Notes under the pieces: generated by a model
Told to the model about the DNA's origin: nothing
The model's input: the letters and a program-made list of their open reading frames with translations, nothing else
The model's database searches: none
In this document: one piece after another, positions 38,787 to 47,403 of the stretch
Numbering within the stretch: the stretch's first letter is position 1
Layout of the letters: each line of letters begins with the position of its first letter
Origin: a virus
Virus record (IMG/VR): IMGVR_UViG_3300045240_000064
Span: 1 to 48,297 of that record
Strand: one strand, 5' to 3'
DNA length: 48,297 bases
Position numbers and translations under genes: made by a program

Positions 38787-38989
38787 GCGCTGCTAGGCGG
38801 CAATACGACTCTGACGCCGTGGGGAAGCTCGCTACCTCCGGCGCCGCTTTTTTGATCCCGGCCGATCTGAGCCCGGCTCGGCTCGAAATACAGATCCGCG
38901 CGCTTGAGAAACGGGTCAAGAGGCTGGAAACCTTCGTTCGCGAACTCTCCTCGGGCAACGTCAATGCGAAGAGGCGCGATACCACGTGA
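38783..38989 (+). CDS. Small coiled-coil protein
   Basis: 68 residues: MSAARRQYDSDAVGKLATSG, AAFLIPADLSPARLEIQIRA, LEKRVKRLETFVRELSSGNV. One coiled-coil helix at the C-terminal half. Function unknown. Confidence 0.6.
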   Translation: MSAARRQYDSDAVGKLATSGAAFLIPADLSPARLEIQIRALEKRVKRLETFVRELSSGNVNAKRRDTT

Positions 38990-39408
38990 GGTTCGGGCTC
39001 GACTGGGATGACATCCTCCCTAAAGATGTGGCTATGCGTCAGACGGCGTGGGATAGGGCCGAATATGTCTATCGTGCTCATTTAGCCGGGGTTACGTTCA
39101 AATCCTTAGCTCAAAAATTAGGAATAGGCCGACATCGAGCTTGGCAGATATTTCATAAGGAACGGGGACACACATCACCTGTAGAGAAGTACTTGGCAGG
39201 ACCCGCAGTCTTTGAAATTTTGGAGTTTCACAGCGCTTCTCGAGCCTCGAAGCGCCGCCGTAAGGCGGAGCAGCAAGCGCGGCAGCAGGCTAGGGCGAAT
39301 GAGCCACGCAAGATGATGTCCCGCGAAGAGTTCCTTCGTGTTTTGGAGGGGCGGATGACGGATGATCTGGAAAAATGCGCCGCCCCCCGAGCGAGCGTCT
39401 ATGACTGA
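38986..39408 (+). CDS. HTH-containing protein
   Basis: GTG start (GTGAGG) in a four-base overlap. 140 residues: AEYVYRAHLAGVTFKSLAQK, LGIGRHRAWQIFHKERG is a clear helix-turn-helix, followed by a basic coil (ASKRRRKAEQQARQQARANE). Possibly late regulator or DNA-associated virion protein. Confidence 0.65.
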   Translation: MRFGLDWDDILPKDVAMRQTAWDRAEYVYRAHLAGVTFKSLAQKLGIGRHRAWQIFHKERGHTSPVEKYLAGPAVFEILEFHSASRASKRRRKAEQQARQQARANEPRKMMSREEFLRVLEGRMTDDLEKCAAPRASVYD

Positions 39409-39973
39409 ACTTCCTGACGATGACGCACTACCCGCGGACGGCTCCTTCGAGCCCACGAAGGAGCATGCTGAAGGCGACAACGCCCTCGTGCTTTTGAACC
39501 AGGAGGGCGATCCGCTGCCCGACGTGCGTGGGTCGCTCATGATCGAGCGCCAGGCCTATGAGCGTGTAATCGAAGGGCTGAAGATGTGCGCCGATGCTTG
39601 TGCCCATCTCGCAAGGCAGGAGCCGCAGCATGGCGAGACCTGGATGAGTATTGCAAGGATGCTCGATGGGATCAGGAGGCAGGCTTGCCAGTTGGCCGGG
39701 CTTGAGGCCACGAGCACGCAGCGCGAGACGCAAGGCGCACGGGGCAACCCATATGGCTGGCGGCGCGCCAGGGATCGCTTTCTCGATGGTCTAAAGCAGG
39801 CGACGGGCGGCATGCGCCAGCTTGCGACATGCTTCCGCGGCGAGCTTCAATGGTCGATCATGGCGCAGGGTTTGGAGCGGCGCGAGGAGAGCTTCCGGCG
39901 GTTGCTGACTGGCCGGTTGCCGCGTCCAACGGTGTCGCCGCTGATCCTGCCCTCGGACTTCGTGAGGCACTGA
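39401..39973 (+). CDS. Hypothetical protein
   Basis: Start at ATG 39401, overlapping the previous stop. 190 residues: acidic start (MTELPDDDALPADGSFEPTK), then helices (MIERQAYERVIEGLKMCADA, CAHLARQEPQHGETWMSIAR, MLDGIRRQACQLAGL) and a basic end. No family recognised. Confidence 0.65.
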   Translation: MTELPDDDALPADGSFEPTKEHAEGDNALVLLNQEGDPLPDVRGSLMIERQAYERVIEGLKMCADACAHLARQEPQHGETWMSIARMLDGIRRQACQLAGLEATSTQRETQGARGNPYGWRRARDRFLDGLKQATGGMRQLATCFRGELQWSIMAQGLERREESFRRLLTGRLPRPTVSPLILPSDFVRH

Positions 39974-40359
39974 TGGACCTGTCCCGCCTCAACGGCCGCG
40001 AGGTCCGCATTCCGGCGGACATCGATCGCCGCTACCGTGCGGCACTTTTGGAAGGCTCCAAGGCTGGCGGCCACCGTGCGCACTGGCACATCAGCAATGC
40101 GCTACAGAACGGCCCATCGCGTGGCGGGCTCGCCGAGACCCTGGCGTATTTCAAGGAGCATGACGCCTCGTTTCTGGCCTGCACTGCCGAGCTCGTCGAC
40201 GGGCTCGAGATCACCGTGCCCGGCTTCAAGCGATGGCTCGAGGCCACGGGCTTTGGGAACGATGTGCGAATGGTGCGCGGTTTTCTCGCATGGGCCGAGC
40301 ACGTCGACGGCAAGGGCGCGATCCTGCCTAACGCCGAGAAGGCGTTTTTGGACTCTTAG
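39973..40359 (+). CDS. Hypothetical protein
   Basis: Start at ATG 39973, overlapping TGA. 128 residues: MDLSRLNGREVRIPADIDRR, GGHRAHWHISNALQNGPSRG, AETLAYFKEHDASFLACTAE, GNDVRMVRGFLAWAEHVDG. Compact and helical; no function known. Its last 32 bases overlap a reverse-strand gene tail to tail. Confidence 0.65.
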   Translation: MDLSRLNGREVRIPADIDRRYRAALLEGSKAGGHRAHWHISNALQNGPSRGGLAETLAYFKEHDASFLACTAELVDGLEITVPGFKRWLEATGFGNDVRMVRGFLAWAEHVDGKGAILPNAEKAFLDS

Positions 40360-40528
40360 TTGCCGCGTAATAGCTGCACCACATGGCCCTTGGCAGGTGT
40401 TTGTTCGAATAGTGGGTCTCGTTGCAGAGATCGCATAGAGCGGTGTTGTCTGGGTAGATAATCTCTGGGGGCATTCCGTCCAGTTCCGCTAGCTCGGCAA
40501 GCGTGTAGCTCTGCTGTTTCTTCGGCAT
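40328..40528 (-). CDS. Reverse-strand cysteine-pair protein in the head operon
   Basis: 66 residues with AAAGGA upstream of ATG 40528. MPKKQQSYTLAELAELDGMP, PEIIYPDNTALCDLCNETHY, SNKHLPRAMWCSYYAATKSP. One CxxC with nearby His residues may form a zinc knuckle. Opposite to all head genes, so probably expressed separately (moron-like). Confidence 0.6.
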   Translation of the reverse strand: MPKKQQSYTLAELAELDGMPPEIIYPDNTALCDLCNETHYSNKHLPRAMWCSYYAATKSPKTPSRR

Positions 40529-40583
40529 TCTGCAATCCTTTCGTTGACGCGACCCTACGCTGTTCTGGAGGCGTCATCAACAT

Positions 40584-40964
40584 ATGTCCTACACCGGGCA
40601 CTACGACGCTGGAGATCAAGCAGCAGTCGACAACCAGGCCAAGGAAGCCGCGCGCCGCGAGCGCCAGGATGATGAGACGGTCAAGGCTTGGCTGAGCCAC
40701 CCGAACGGGCGCGATCTGATCTTTCGTATGCTCGAGAGCGCCAACATATTCGGCGACTGCCGCGGCGAGGATACTCACGCAACATACTGGATGCTCGGCG
40801 CTCGCAATATGGGGCTCCAGCTCCTTATGCGCGTCCAGAAGCATAGTGCCCTCTACGTCCGCATGATGGACGAGCAGCAGGCCGAGCGCGAATTGCGCAA
40901 TACCCGCCTTTTGAAGCAGAACGAACGCAAGGACGAGCGCGATGGCTACGACGGCAGCACCTGA
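40584..40964 (+). CDS. Bbp19-like head-region protein
   Basis: 126 residues: DQAAVDNQAKEAARRERQDD, VKAWLSHPNGRDLIFRMLES, NIFGDCRGEDTHATYWMLGA, RNMGLQLLMRVQKHSALYVR. The HPNGR...L...I and G.RN.G..L...V patterns are typical of a small protein before the scaffold gene in BPP-1-like phages. Overlaps the scaffold start. Confidence 0.7.
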   Translation: MSYTGHYDAGDQAAVDNQAKEAARRERQDDETVKAWLSHPNGRDLIFRMLESANIFGDCRGEDTHATYWMLGARNMGLQLLMRVQKHSALYVRMMDEQQAERELRNTRLLKQNERKDERDGYDGST

Positions 40965-41850
40965 AACCCCAGTTCCTGCCGCTCCTGCTATCGCCACTCC
41001 CTCTCCCGAAGTTGCCGCCGCGACGAGTGCAGCTCCTGTCCCCCTCCCTGTAACAGTTGAGCCAGCGCCCGCGGCGGCAGCGCCTGAAGCAAAGATACCC
41101 GAATCCACGCCATCGCTTCTTGCGGCGGCGGATGCAGGCAAGCGCGAAGGTGCGCCGAAGCCTGCGGATACGCCGCCCCCGGACGGCGCCAATAAGGCCG
41201 AGCCTGCACCTCAAGCCGAAAAGCCGGCAGAAGAGGTCAAGGCAAAGCCCGAAGGCGAGCCCGCTGCGGCACCTGATGAGGCCCTGGCAGAGAAGCCCCC
41301 GGCACTCCCGACCTACGATGCGTTCAAAGTCCCAGAGGGACAGAAGCTATCCGACAAGGAACTCGGTCAGTTCACCGAGCTTCTCGGAAAGTTCGAGACG
41401 GAAACCAAGCTCGATCACGGCAAGGCCCAGGAGTTCGGGCAGCGCATGATCGACTTCTACTTGGCTGACGTGCAACGCATCGGGACTGAAATCCAGCAGC
41501 GACTGGAAACCAACCAGCGCGAAGTATGGGCCAGATACAACGAGACCGAGATCGGCCAGTTGAAGGCTGATCCCGAGATCGGCGGCACTCGCCTCGACGA
41601 AAAGCTGGGCAACGCGAAATACGTCATAGAGCAGTTTTTGCCGAAGGCGGATCAGGAACGTCTCCTGACCAAGTTCGACAATGGCGGGGTGGCAAACTCC
41701 GTCGAGCTCATTCGGATGCTCAACAACATTTATGAGCGGTATCGCGAGCCGAATTCCGTCGCTCCCAATCCTCCCGCCGCTACAAGCACCAATCGCAGCG
41801 AGCCCGGCCAACGCGGCTGGTATCGCAATGTGGACGGTCAAGCGGCCTAA
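40942..41850 (+). CDS. Capsid scaffolding/assembly protein candidate
   Basis: 302 residues: residues 1-120 Ala/Pro/Glu rich and disordered, then a helical domain (LSDKELGQFTELLGKFETET, MIDFYLADVQRIGTEIQQRL, KYVIEQFLPKADQERLLTKF). Disordered acidic start plus coiled core directly before the major capsid gene is the usual scaffold layout. It would be lost from mature heads. Confidence 0.8.
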   Translation: MATTAAPETPVPAAPAIATPSPEVAAATSAAPVPLPVTVEPAPAAAAPEAKIPESTPSLLAAADAGKREGAPKPADTPPPDGANKAEPAPQAEKPAEEVKAKPEGEPAAAPDEALAEKPPALPTYDAFKVPEGQKLSDKELGQFTELLGKFETETKLDHGKAQEFGQRMIDFYLADVQRIGTEIQQRLETNQREVWARYNETEIGQLKADPEIGGTRLDEKLGNAKYVIEQFLPKADQERLLTKFDNGGVANSVELIRMLNNIYERYREPNSVAPNPPAATSTNRSEPGQRGWYRNVDGQAA

Positions 41851-41868
41851 CGTTCAGGACTTCTCATC

Positions 41869-42900
41869 ATGGCATCATTGACCCTTGCCGATCTCGGTCG
41901 GCGAATGGATCCTGGCGGCAGGATCGCCGACATGTCCGAACTGCTCTCGCAGTGCAACGAGATGGACGACGATATCCCGCAAGTCGAGGGCAACCTGACC
42001 ACGGGGCATGTCTGCACGCTGCGCACCGCGCTGCCCAAGGGCACGTTCCGCAGGTTCAATCAGGGCGTCGGCTACACCAAGTCGAGTGCCGCACAGATCA
42101 CCTTCGGCATGGCGATGCTCGACGCCTACTCGCAGATCGACAAGAAGCTCGCCGATCTCGGCGGCAACACTGCAGCGAACCGCGAGAAGGAAGATGTGGC
42201 CCACATGGAGGGCTTGTCTCAGCAATGGGCCGGCGTCGAGGTCTATGGCAACGCCTGGACGACCCCGGAGCAGTTCTCCGGCATCTCGACGTTTTTCTCG
42301 GCAATTGCGAATACGCAGAACGGTGTCAATGTATTCGATTGCGGCGGGACCGGCTCGAGCAACACGTCGCTCTGGCTCATCGGATGGGGCGACCAGACCA
42401 TCTACGGCATCTATCCGAAGGGCACGAAGGTCGGCTTGACCTTTGAGAACAAGGGCGATGTTGTTCCTGCCTATGACGCATCGCAGCGCCGATATGAAGC
42501 CTACACCTCGTATTTCTCGCGCAATGGTGGCATTGCCATCGAGGACTGGCGCTACATAATCCGCATGGCGAACATCGACACGACCACGGCCGGGCTGGCC
42601 GGCCCGACGCCGCCCGATCTGTTTGCGATCATGTCGAAGGCCCTGGTTCGGCTGCCGACCGCCGGCCGCGTGCAGTCCGGTATCACCAAGACGGATGCGC
42701 CCGATCGCGTCTCCCCGCCTGTGCGGCTGAACTTCTACTGCGACCGCACCACGCGCGAGTATCTCGATATCCAGGCGATCCGCGACAAGAACGTCCTGCT
42801 TCGCCCCGAGGACTATGCCGGGCGCCCGATCGTGAACTTCCGCAACATTCCGATCAAGGTCGTGGATCAGATCCTAGACACGGAAAGCCGCGTGGTCTGA
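41869..42900 (+). CDS. Major capsid protein (BPP-1 Bbp17-like)
   Basis: 343 residues: MASLTLADLGRRMDPGGRIA, RRFNQGVGYTKSSAAQITFG, MAMLDAYSQIDKKLADLG, LWLIGWGDQTIYGIYPKGTK, YIIRMANID, VRLNFYCDRTTREYLDIQAI. This matches the major capsid family of BPP-1-like podoviruses, a rearranged HK97 fold. Forms the icosahedral shell with the cement protein encoded next. Confidence 0.88.
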   Translation: MASLTLADLGRRMDPGGRIADMSELLSQCNEMDDDIPQVEGNLTTGHVCTLRTALPKGTFRRFNQGVGYTKSSAAQITFGMAMLDAYSQIDKKLADLGGNTAANREKEDVAHMEGLSQQWAGVEVYGNAWTTPEQFSGISTFFSAIANTQNGVNVFDCGGTGSSNTSLWLIGWGDQTIYGIYPKGTKVGLTFENKGDVVPAYDASQRRYEAYTSYFSRNGGIAIEDWRYIIRMANIDTTTAGLAGPTPPDLFAIMSKALVRLPTAGRVQSGITKTDAPDRVSPPVRLNFYCDRTTREYLDIQAIRDKNVLLRPEDYAGRPIVNFRNIPIKVVDQILDTESRVV

Positions 42901-42946
42901 GGCGTCAGCCTCACCCCTTCCATCTCAATCTCGAAAGGAGTGCCCC

Positions 42947-43507
42947 ATGGGCATGCTCGATGTTTCCCTGCAATTCTCGAACGCCCAGGCCATTACGGCT
43001 TCGGCGGCTTCGACGAACTTCTACGATCAGCTCACCGGGCAGATCCTGACCACGGCCTATACGCCGACGCCAGCAGCTATCTTCTCGGTCAACCAGACCT
43101 TTTTCGGCGAAGACCTCGGCATCGGCAAGGGGCTCGGTACGCCTCGCGTCGTGGTCAACACCGGAACCGTGTTTGCAACCCTGACTTCGCTGCAAATCCA
43201 GTTCCGTGGCGCGCCGGAGAACGTGACCTCGCATGCGTCGGGCCTGCGCTCCGATCTCGTGTTCGTGATCTACATTCAGACCGACGCCATCGCCCTGGCT
43301 CTGCTTACCGTGAACACGCGCATTGCGGCGTTCGACTGGCCGATGCGCAAGGTCGGAGCGGCGCTGCCGCGCTTTGTCGACCTCAACTATGTCGTTGGCG
43401 GCTCGAACGCCACCACCGGCACGATCACTGCGGATGTCACGATTGGTGACGACGACGCGCAGAACACCGTTCAGCTGTATGGCTCGAACTACAAGGTCGC
43501 AGCCTAA
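42947..43507 (+). CDS. Capsid cement/decoration protein (Bbp16-like)
   Basis: RBS GGAGTGCCCC before ATG. 186 residues, beta-rich: MGMLDVSLQFSNAQAITASA, VNQTFFGEDLGIGKGLGTPR, LTSLQIQFRGAPEN, AAFDWPMRKVGAALPRFVDL, NYVVGGSNATTGTITADVTI. Corresponds to the cement protein that staples capsid subunits in BPP-1-like heads. Confidence 0.82.
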   Translation: MGMLDVSLQFSNAQAITASAASTNFYDQLTGQILTTAYTPTPAAIFSVNQTFFGEDLGIGKGLGTPRVVVNTGTVFATLTSLQIQFRGAPENVTSHASGLRSDLVFVIYIQTDAIALALLTVNTRIAAFDWPMRKVGAALPRFVDLNYVVGGSNATTGTITADVTIGDDDAQNTVQLYGSNYKVAA

Positions 43508-43519
43508 CTGATCGTCACA

Positions 43520-43543
43520 GGGGCGTCTCGTGTGGGACGCCCC
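43520..43543 (+). terminator. Hairpin after the cement gene
   Basis: GGGGCGTC and GACGCCCC pair over eight bases with an eight-base loop, 13 bases after the stop. No T-run. Likely attenuates or protects the highly expressed capsid-cement transcript. Confidence 0.55.
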
Positions 43544-43562
43544 ACCACTATGAGGAATTTCA

Positions 43563-44198
43563 ATGTCTGAATACGAAGACCTACCGGAATTCTACGTTGG
43601 CGAGAGCGGTCGCACCGCGGTCCCGACCTACGAGGCGAGGATGCCGTGCCATATGGTGATGAAGTCCATCGAGACCGGGCAGACCGGCCCAACTCTGGTC
43701 GAGGAAGGCGAGCGTTTCACCACGGACAATACGCCCTGTCATCAGTGGATGCCGCTCAACCGGGCCGCGGGCGAGCGCTATGACCGCTGGCTTGCATCGC
43801 TTCCGGTTGCGGGCCGCAATCTGTCCATGGAGGATATCAGCGAAGCGGCTCACGCCATGCGGCCCCGTGAAGGCGAGCCCGTCATCGATCACCGAGAATG
43901 GTGGGGCATCGTCATGAAATATGCCGTCACCATGAAGGAGCGGCGTTCCGGCGGCTCAGTGATGACCTCTCGCCCTGCAGTGATGCACCGTCCAGGCGAT
44001 CGGCCGATGCCGGTCATGCCGTTTGCATCGTCTGGCCCGGGCGCTCCGATGGAAGTCGGGCGAGCCCCGGAAGCCGCACCGGCCGTGCATCAGCCACAGT
44101 CGCCCGAGGCTGGCGCGCTGCGCGCCCGCAAGGCCCGTGTTGCTCCGCCGATGCCCGGCACGCTTGCCGGCGAAACCCCGCAACAGACCGCCGGCTGA
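43563..44198 (+). CDS. Head-region hypothetical protein
   Basis: 211 residues: MSEYEDLPEFYVGESGRTAV, RMPCHMVMKSIETGQTGPTL, CHQWMPLNRAAGERYDRWLA, then a Pro/Ala-rich half. The first half looks like a small folded domain with LNRAAGER, seen near capsid genes in similar phages; the second is disordered. RBS GAGG upstream. Confidence 0.7.
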   Translation: MSEYEDLPEFYVGESGRTAVPTYEARMPCHMVMKSIETGQTGPTLVEEGERFTTDNTPCHQWMPLNRAAGERYDRWLASLPVAGRNLSMEDISEAAHAMRPREGEPVIDHREWWGIVMKYAVTMKERRSGGSVMTSRPAVMHRPGDRPMPVMPFASSGPGAPMEVGRAPEAAPAVHQPQSPEAGALRARKARVAPPMPGTLAGETPQQTAG

Positions 44199-44219
44199 CC
44201 CACCCTTAAGGAGATCGCC

Positions 44220-44702
44220 ATGCGCCTTCGCAATTACGTGCTTGCCGCCCTGGCGGCTCTTGCCTGTGCCTTTGGTGGCTATTATGCGATCGCGCAGAAT
44301 GCCGGGCAGATCCTGTTCACGATGCTTGGCAGCGAGCTGATCCAGATCCAGCCGAGCGGCACGGCCGCCAATGTCTATGTGTCGACATCGGCGATGCGGG
44401 ATGGGCGGTTCTATGTAGCCGCCGCTCCGGTTACCGGCTTCACGATCACCATGACCGTGCTCCAGTCTGCGCTTTCGCTCAATCCGTTAGGCACGTTGGC
44501 GACAGGCACCGTCGTTCTGCCGCCTGTTCAATATGACGGCAAGATGGTGGGTATCTTCTCGTCGCAGACCATCACGGCCCTGACGCTCTCGACCTCGAAT
44601 GGTGCGACCTTCACGCCGGCTGCCGTTACGACGCTGCCCGCCAACACCGCCGTTGAATATGTCTATAGCCTGTCGGCTAATACCTGGTACCGGATGCAAT
44701 AA
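44220..44702 (+). CDS. Exported or virion protein with signal-like N-terminus
   Basis: RBS AAGGAG before ATG. 160 residues: MRLRNYVLAALAALACAFGG is signal-like, then a beta-rich body (MRDGRFYVAAAPVTGFTITM, QYDGKMVGIFSSQTITALTL, STSNGATFTPAAVTTLPANT). Could be a minor head or decoration protein whose hydrophobic start is not cleaved. Confidence 0.65.
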   Translation: MRLRNYVLAALAALACAFGGYYAIAQNAGQILFTMLGSELIQIQPSGTAANVYVSTSAMRDGRFYVAAAPVTGFTITMTVLQSALSLNPLGTLATGTVVLPPVQYDGKMVGIFSSQTITALTLSTSNGATFTPAAVTTLPANTAVEYVYSLSANTWYRMQ

Positions 44703-44884
44703 TGCCTCCGGTCTCAAAGGCGCAGGCGCGGTTTATGTTTGCGCACGCCAAGGACAAGGGAGGCAAGCTCGGCAAGGTCGCGCGCGAGTTCACGTCTGAC
44801 CTGAAGCCGGGCTCGATCAAGAAGCTGCCGCAGAAGGTCAAGGACGGCAAGCCGCGCGGCGAGCGCTGGTACGGAAAATCGTGA
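44702..44884 (+). CDS. Small basic virion-type protein (DUF3008-like)
   Basis: 60 residues, overlapping the previous stop (TAATG). MPPVSKAQARFMFAHAKDKG, GKLGKVAREFTSDLKPGSIK, KLPQKVKDGKPRGERWYGK. The SKAQ..FM...A....GKV..EF....LP.KV layout occurs in many phage virion-gene clusters. Confidence 0.75.
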   Translation: MPPVSKAQARFMFAHAKDKGGKLGKVAREFTSDLKPGSIKKLPQKVKDGKPRGERWYGKS

Positions 44885-44885
44885 G

Positions 44886-45257
44886 GTGTATTACCCGTCG
44901 ATACTAGGCGGCCCAGGCGCCGATCCGAACACCCGGCCAGGAGTATTTGGGCCAGGGCCGCTCTACGCCAATATCAGGCCAGTTTCCGCCAGCACGACGA
45001 TCGATGATACCTATGCTGGCACAGTGATCCGGTCTGATGCCGCCGGACCTATTACCCTGACCTTCCCGGATACGCCGCGGCTCGGGTTCAACTGCGCGGT
45101 CGTTCAAGCCGGGGCTGGGGCCGTGACGGTTATTGCAGGCGGTGGCGCCACGATGAACAATCGCCAGTCGTTCACCAAGACGGCCGGTCAATGGGGAACG
45201 ATCGGGGTGCTTGCGATAGCCCCGGATACCTATGTGCTGACGGGCGACGGCGCGTGA
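44886..45257 (+). CDS. Virion-region protein
   Basis: GTG start at 44886. 123 residues: MYYPSILGGPGADPNTRPGV, STTIDDTYAGTVIRSDAAGP, ITLTFPDTPRLGFNCAVVQA, GAGAVTVIAGGGATMNN. Beta-rich with the ITLTLP...G....V.Q.G.G.V of phage particle proteins with jelly-roll-like strands. Overlaps the Gly-rich gene's GTG start. Confidence 0.7.
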   Translation: MYYPSILGGPGADPNTRPGVFGPGPLYANIRPVSASTTIDDTYAGTVIRSDAAGPITLTFPDTPRLGFNCAVVQAGAGAVTVIAGGGATMNNRQSFTKTAGQWGTIGVLAIAPDTYVLTGDGA

Positions 45258-46270
45258 GCATCTACCAGACTTCGCCCATCTATCTGGTGCTGAAGTCTGG
45301 AGCATTACCACCCACCACCAAAGTTATCTTTCTACCTCCCGGAACGACGACCTGGACCGTCCCGAGCGACTGGAATAACGCCAACAATTCGATAGCGTCA
45401 ATTGGTGGCGGCGCTGGAGGTGCCGCTGGTTTATCATCCGGACAGGCCGGGGGCGGCGGTGCTGGGGGCGCGTATGCGATCAAACCCAACGTCACCCTCA
45501 CTCCTGGCGCAGTCATCAATATTCAGATCGGGGCGCCCGGCTCCGGCGGCGCCTCGAACGGGGCCAATGGCACTGCTGGGACGGATACGATCTTCGACAC
45601 CAGCGGCAACGTCGTGGTTGCCAAAGCGGGAGGGCCGGGGTTAGCCACTAGCAATGGTGGTGCGGGCGGTCTTGCGGCGTCCTGCACGCCGAGCACTGGC
45701 GCTCATTCCGGCGGCAACGGCGGTAATGGCGGCGTCGCCTTTGTTGGCGCTGGGTCCGGGGGTGCAGGTGGCGGCGCGGCGGGTCCGCATGGAGATGGCA
45801 AGCTCGGCGGAGCCGGCGCTGGCAATAATGCCGCGACTGGCGGCCCTGGTGGTGGAGCTTCCGATAACGGGTCGGCGGGCGTCAGTTCCGTGGCCGGCAC
45901 GGCTAATGGTGCCGCTGGGGGCGCAGCGCAGGACACGACGGCTGGCGGTATTGGCGGCACGGTTGGAACGCCAACGGGCGGGACGGGATCGCACGGTTCG
46001 GCCGGCGGAGGTGGTTATCAAAGCGGCGGTGGCGGCCCAGGCGGGCCTGGCATCGGCTACGTCCAGACCTCCGACTCGGCCGTTGCCGGGCCTGGCGGCG
46101 GCGGCGGCGGCACTGGCGCATTGGCGGCGAGTGCCGGAACAGCGCCCTCAGGGTCTGGCGGTAATTATGGCGGCGGTGGCGCAGGCGGTGCTGCCGGTAA
46201 TTCCGGCGCAGGCTGGACGCCAGCAGCTAATGGCGCCCCGGGCATCATCATCATCAGTTATACGTCATGA
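45254..46270 (+). CDS. Glycine-rich virion protein
   Basis: GTG start at 45254 in a four-base overlap. 338 residues. Residues 1-60 resemble a short anchor ending TTTWTVPSDWNNANNSIASI; residues 60-330 are glycine-rich (about half Gly) with IQIGAPGSGG and YQSGGGGPGGPG. Gly-rich domains of this kind form polyglycine-II-like sheets in phage tail tips and adhesins. Likely a receptor-binding or surface fibre component. Confidence 0.75.
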   Translation: MSIYQTSPIYLVLKSGALPPTTKVIFLPPGTTTWTVPSDWNNANNSIASIGGGAGGAAGLSSGQAGGGGAGGAYAIKPNVTLTPGAVINIQIGAPGSGGASNGANGTAGTDTIFDTSGNVVVAKAGGPGLATSNGGAGGLAASCTPSTGAHSGGNGGNGGVAFVGAGSGGAGGGAAGPHGDGKLGGAGAGNNAATGGPGGGASDNGSAGVSSVAGTANGAAGGAAQDTTAGGIGGTVGTPTGGTGSHGSAGGGGYQSGGGGPGGPGIGYVQTSDSAVAGPGGGGGGTGALAASAGTAPSGSGGNYGGGGAGGAAGNSGAGWTPAANGAPGIIIISYTS

Positions 46271-46470
46271 CCCCTGAAACCAAGAAGTCCTCAAAGGTCG
46301 AGGCCGAATATCAGCACTACCCGCATCAGCACAGGCGTTGCAGCCAGTGCTCGTATTTCCAAGCGCCCGATGGCTGCGAGAAGGTCGAGGGCGAGATCAG
46401 CAAGCACGGCTACTGCAAGTGGTTCGAGGCATCTCGCTCGACGCGCTGGTATCAGAAGGAAACAAAGTGA
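46267..46470 (+). CDS. HiPIP-like four-cysteine protein
   Basis: 67 residues: KVEAEYQHYPHQHRRCSQCS, YFQAPDGCEKVEGEISKHGY, CKWFEASRSTRW. The spacing CxxC...C...G.IS..G.C is that of high-potential iron-sulfur proteins, where four cysteines hold a 4Fe-4S cluster. No signal peptide. Zinc binding is the alternative. Confidence 0.7.
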   Translation: MTPETKKSSKVEAEYQHYPHQHRRCSQCSYFQAPDGCEKVEGEISKHGYCKWFEASRSTRWYQKETK

Positions 46471-46790
46471 TGGCCGAAGGTCGCGACTGGTACAAGAAGG
46501 GCGGCGGCAAGGAGGGAGAGCATCACTCTGGCAAGCCCGAGAACACGCACGAGCGTCATTCTCGCGAGCGCGGCGAGACGCATGCCCGCCACATGACGGA
46601 GCATGGCGACATGGCCAAGCGGCATGAAGCCGAGATGAACGACATGGCGGCCCGTCATGATGCGGAACTCGCCGCCGCGGCTCCTCCGCCTGGTGCGGCC
46701 GCCCCGCCTCCTCCCGGCGCTGCGCCCCCGCCAGGGGCCGCTCCTCCGGGTGCTGCGCCGCCCGCAGCCGCACCGATGCCGGCCGCTTGA
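46470..46790 (+). CDS. Histidine-rich protein with proline/alanine tail
   Basis: 106 residues from ATG 46470. Residues 18-70 repeat His about every four residues (THARHMTEHGDMAKRHEAEM, NDMAARHDAEL), then a Pro/Ala tail (APPPGAAAPPPPG). Could bind metals or form a pH-sensitive coil. DMAARH.AEL-type motif recurs in the protein at 47404. Confidence 0.65.
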   Translation: MAEGRDWYKKGGGKEGEHHSGKPENTHERHSRERGETHARHMTEHGDMAKRHEAEMNDMAARHDAELAAAAPPPGAAAPPPPGAAPPPGAAPPGAAPPAAAPMPAA

Positions 46791-47006
46791 AAGATAGGCG
46801 ATGCGGGCCGGGCTCGACACCGGCTGCCACGAGCTACCCCGACTATGCCGGCCGGGTGAGGGGCACCAATCCCCCTTCCTCCGCGCTGAGCCTTGCGGGG
46901 CGCGGTGCTCTTAACGGTGCTGGCCACTCTTCGGCTGGTGAGCGTTTCCTTCAACGCCGCCGCATCCTCGTCCTGTCTATACGAACTGAACTAGCGAGGC
47001 AATTGC
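46791..47006 (+). other. 216-bp intergenic region
   Basis: No convincing gene: the overlapping frames have no RBS and read like shadows. CCGCG...CGCGG arms near 46879-46906 could form a hairpin. Might hold a promoter or terminator for the following genes; none fits consensus well. Confidence 0.4.
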
Positions 47007-47387
47007 ATGGACCACAAGTATGTCAGCATGGCCAGAGACCCGGAGAGGGTCAAGGCGGCGCGTGGCATCCCGGCGATGAACGCCGAGATCACCAAGCCGG
47101 TCTACAATCCGATGCTCAGCCTGACCTTGGGCGAGGAGGAGATCGAGGCTCTCAAACTTGACGTCTCACAGGTCAAGAAGGACGACATTATCCCGGTGTG
47201 CTGTCTCGGCCGGGTGATGTCGGTTAAAAGTGCAACTGACGAGCACGGTGGAGACAGCATCCACATCCAGATAATCGGCGTCGACTGCGGCCATGAGGAA
47301 GCAGAAAGCGAAGCCGAGGAGGCTGAGGAGCGAACCGAAGCGCGCCGTAGTCGGTTCTACAGCACGGTTGACGGCGAAGCTGCCTGA
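47007..47387 (+). CDS. Head-region hypothetical protein
   Basis: 126 residues: KAARGIPAMNAEITKPVYNP, MLSLTLGEEEIEALKLDVSQ, VKKDDIIPVCCLGRVMSVKS, then an acidic C-terminus (EEAESEAEEAEERTEARRSR). The P.Y.P.L.L...E...L pattern is reminiscent of small T7-like head proteins. GAGG box precedes ATG. Confidence 0.65.
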   Translation: MDHKYVSMARDPERVKAARGIPAMNAEITKPVYNPMLSLTLGEEEIEALKLDVSQVKKDDIIPVCCLGRVMSVKSATDEHGGDSIHIQIIGVDCGHEEAESEAEEAEERTEARRSRFYSTVDGEAA

Positions 47388-47403
47388 CAAAGGAGAAATG
47401 ATC

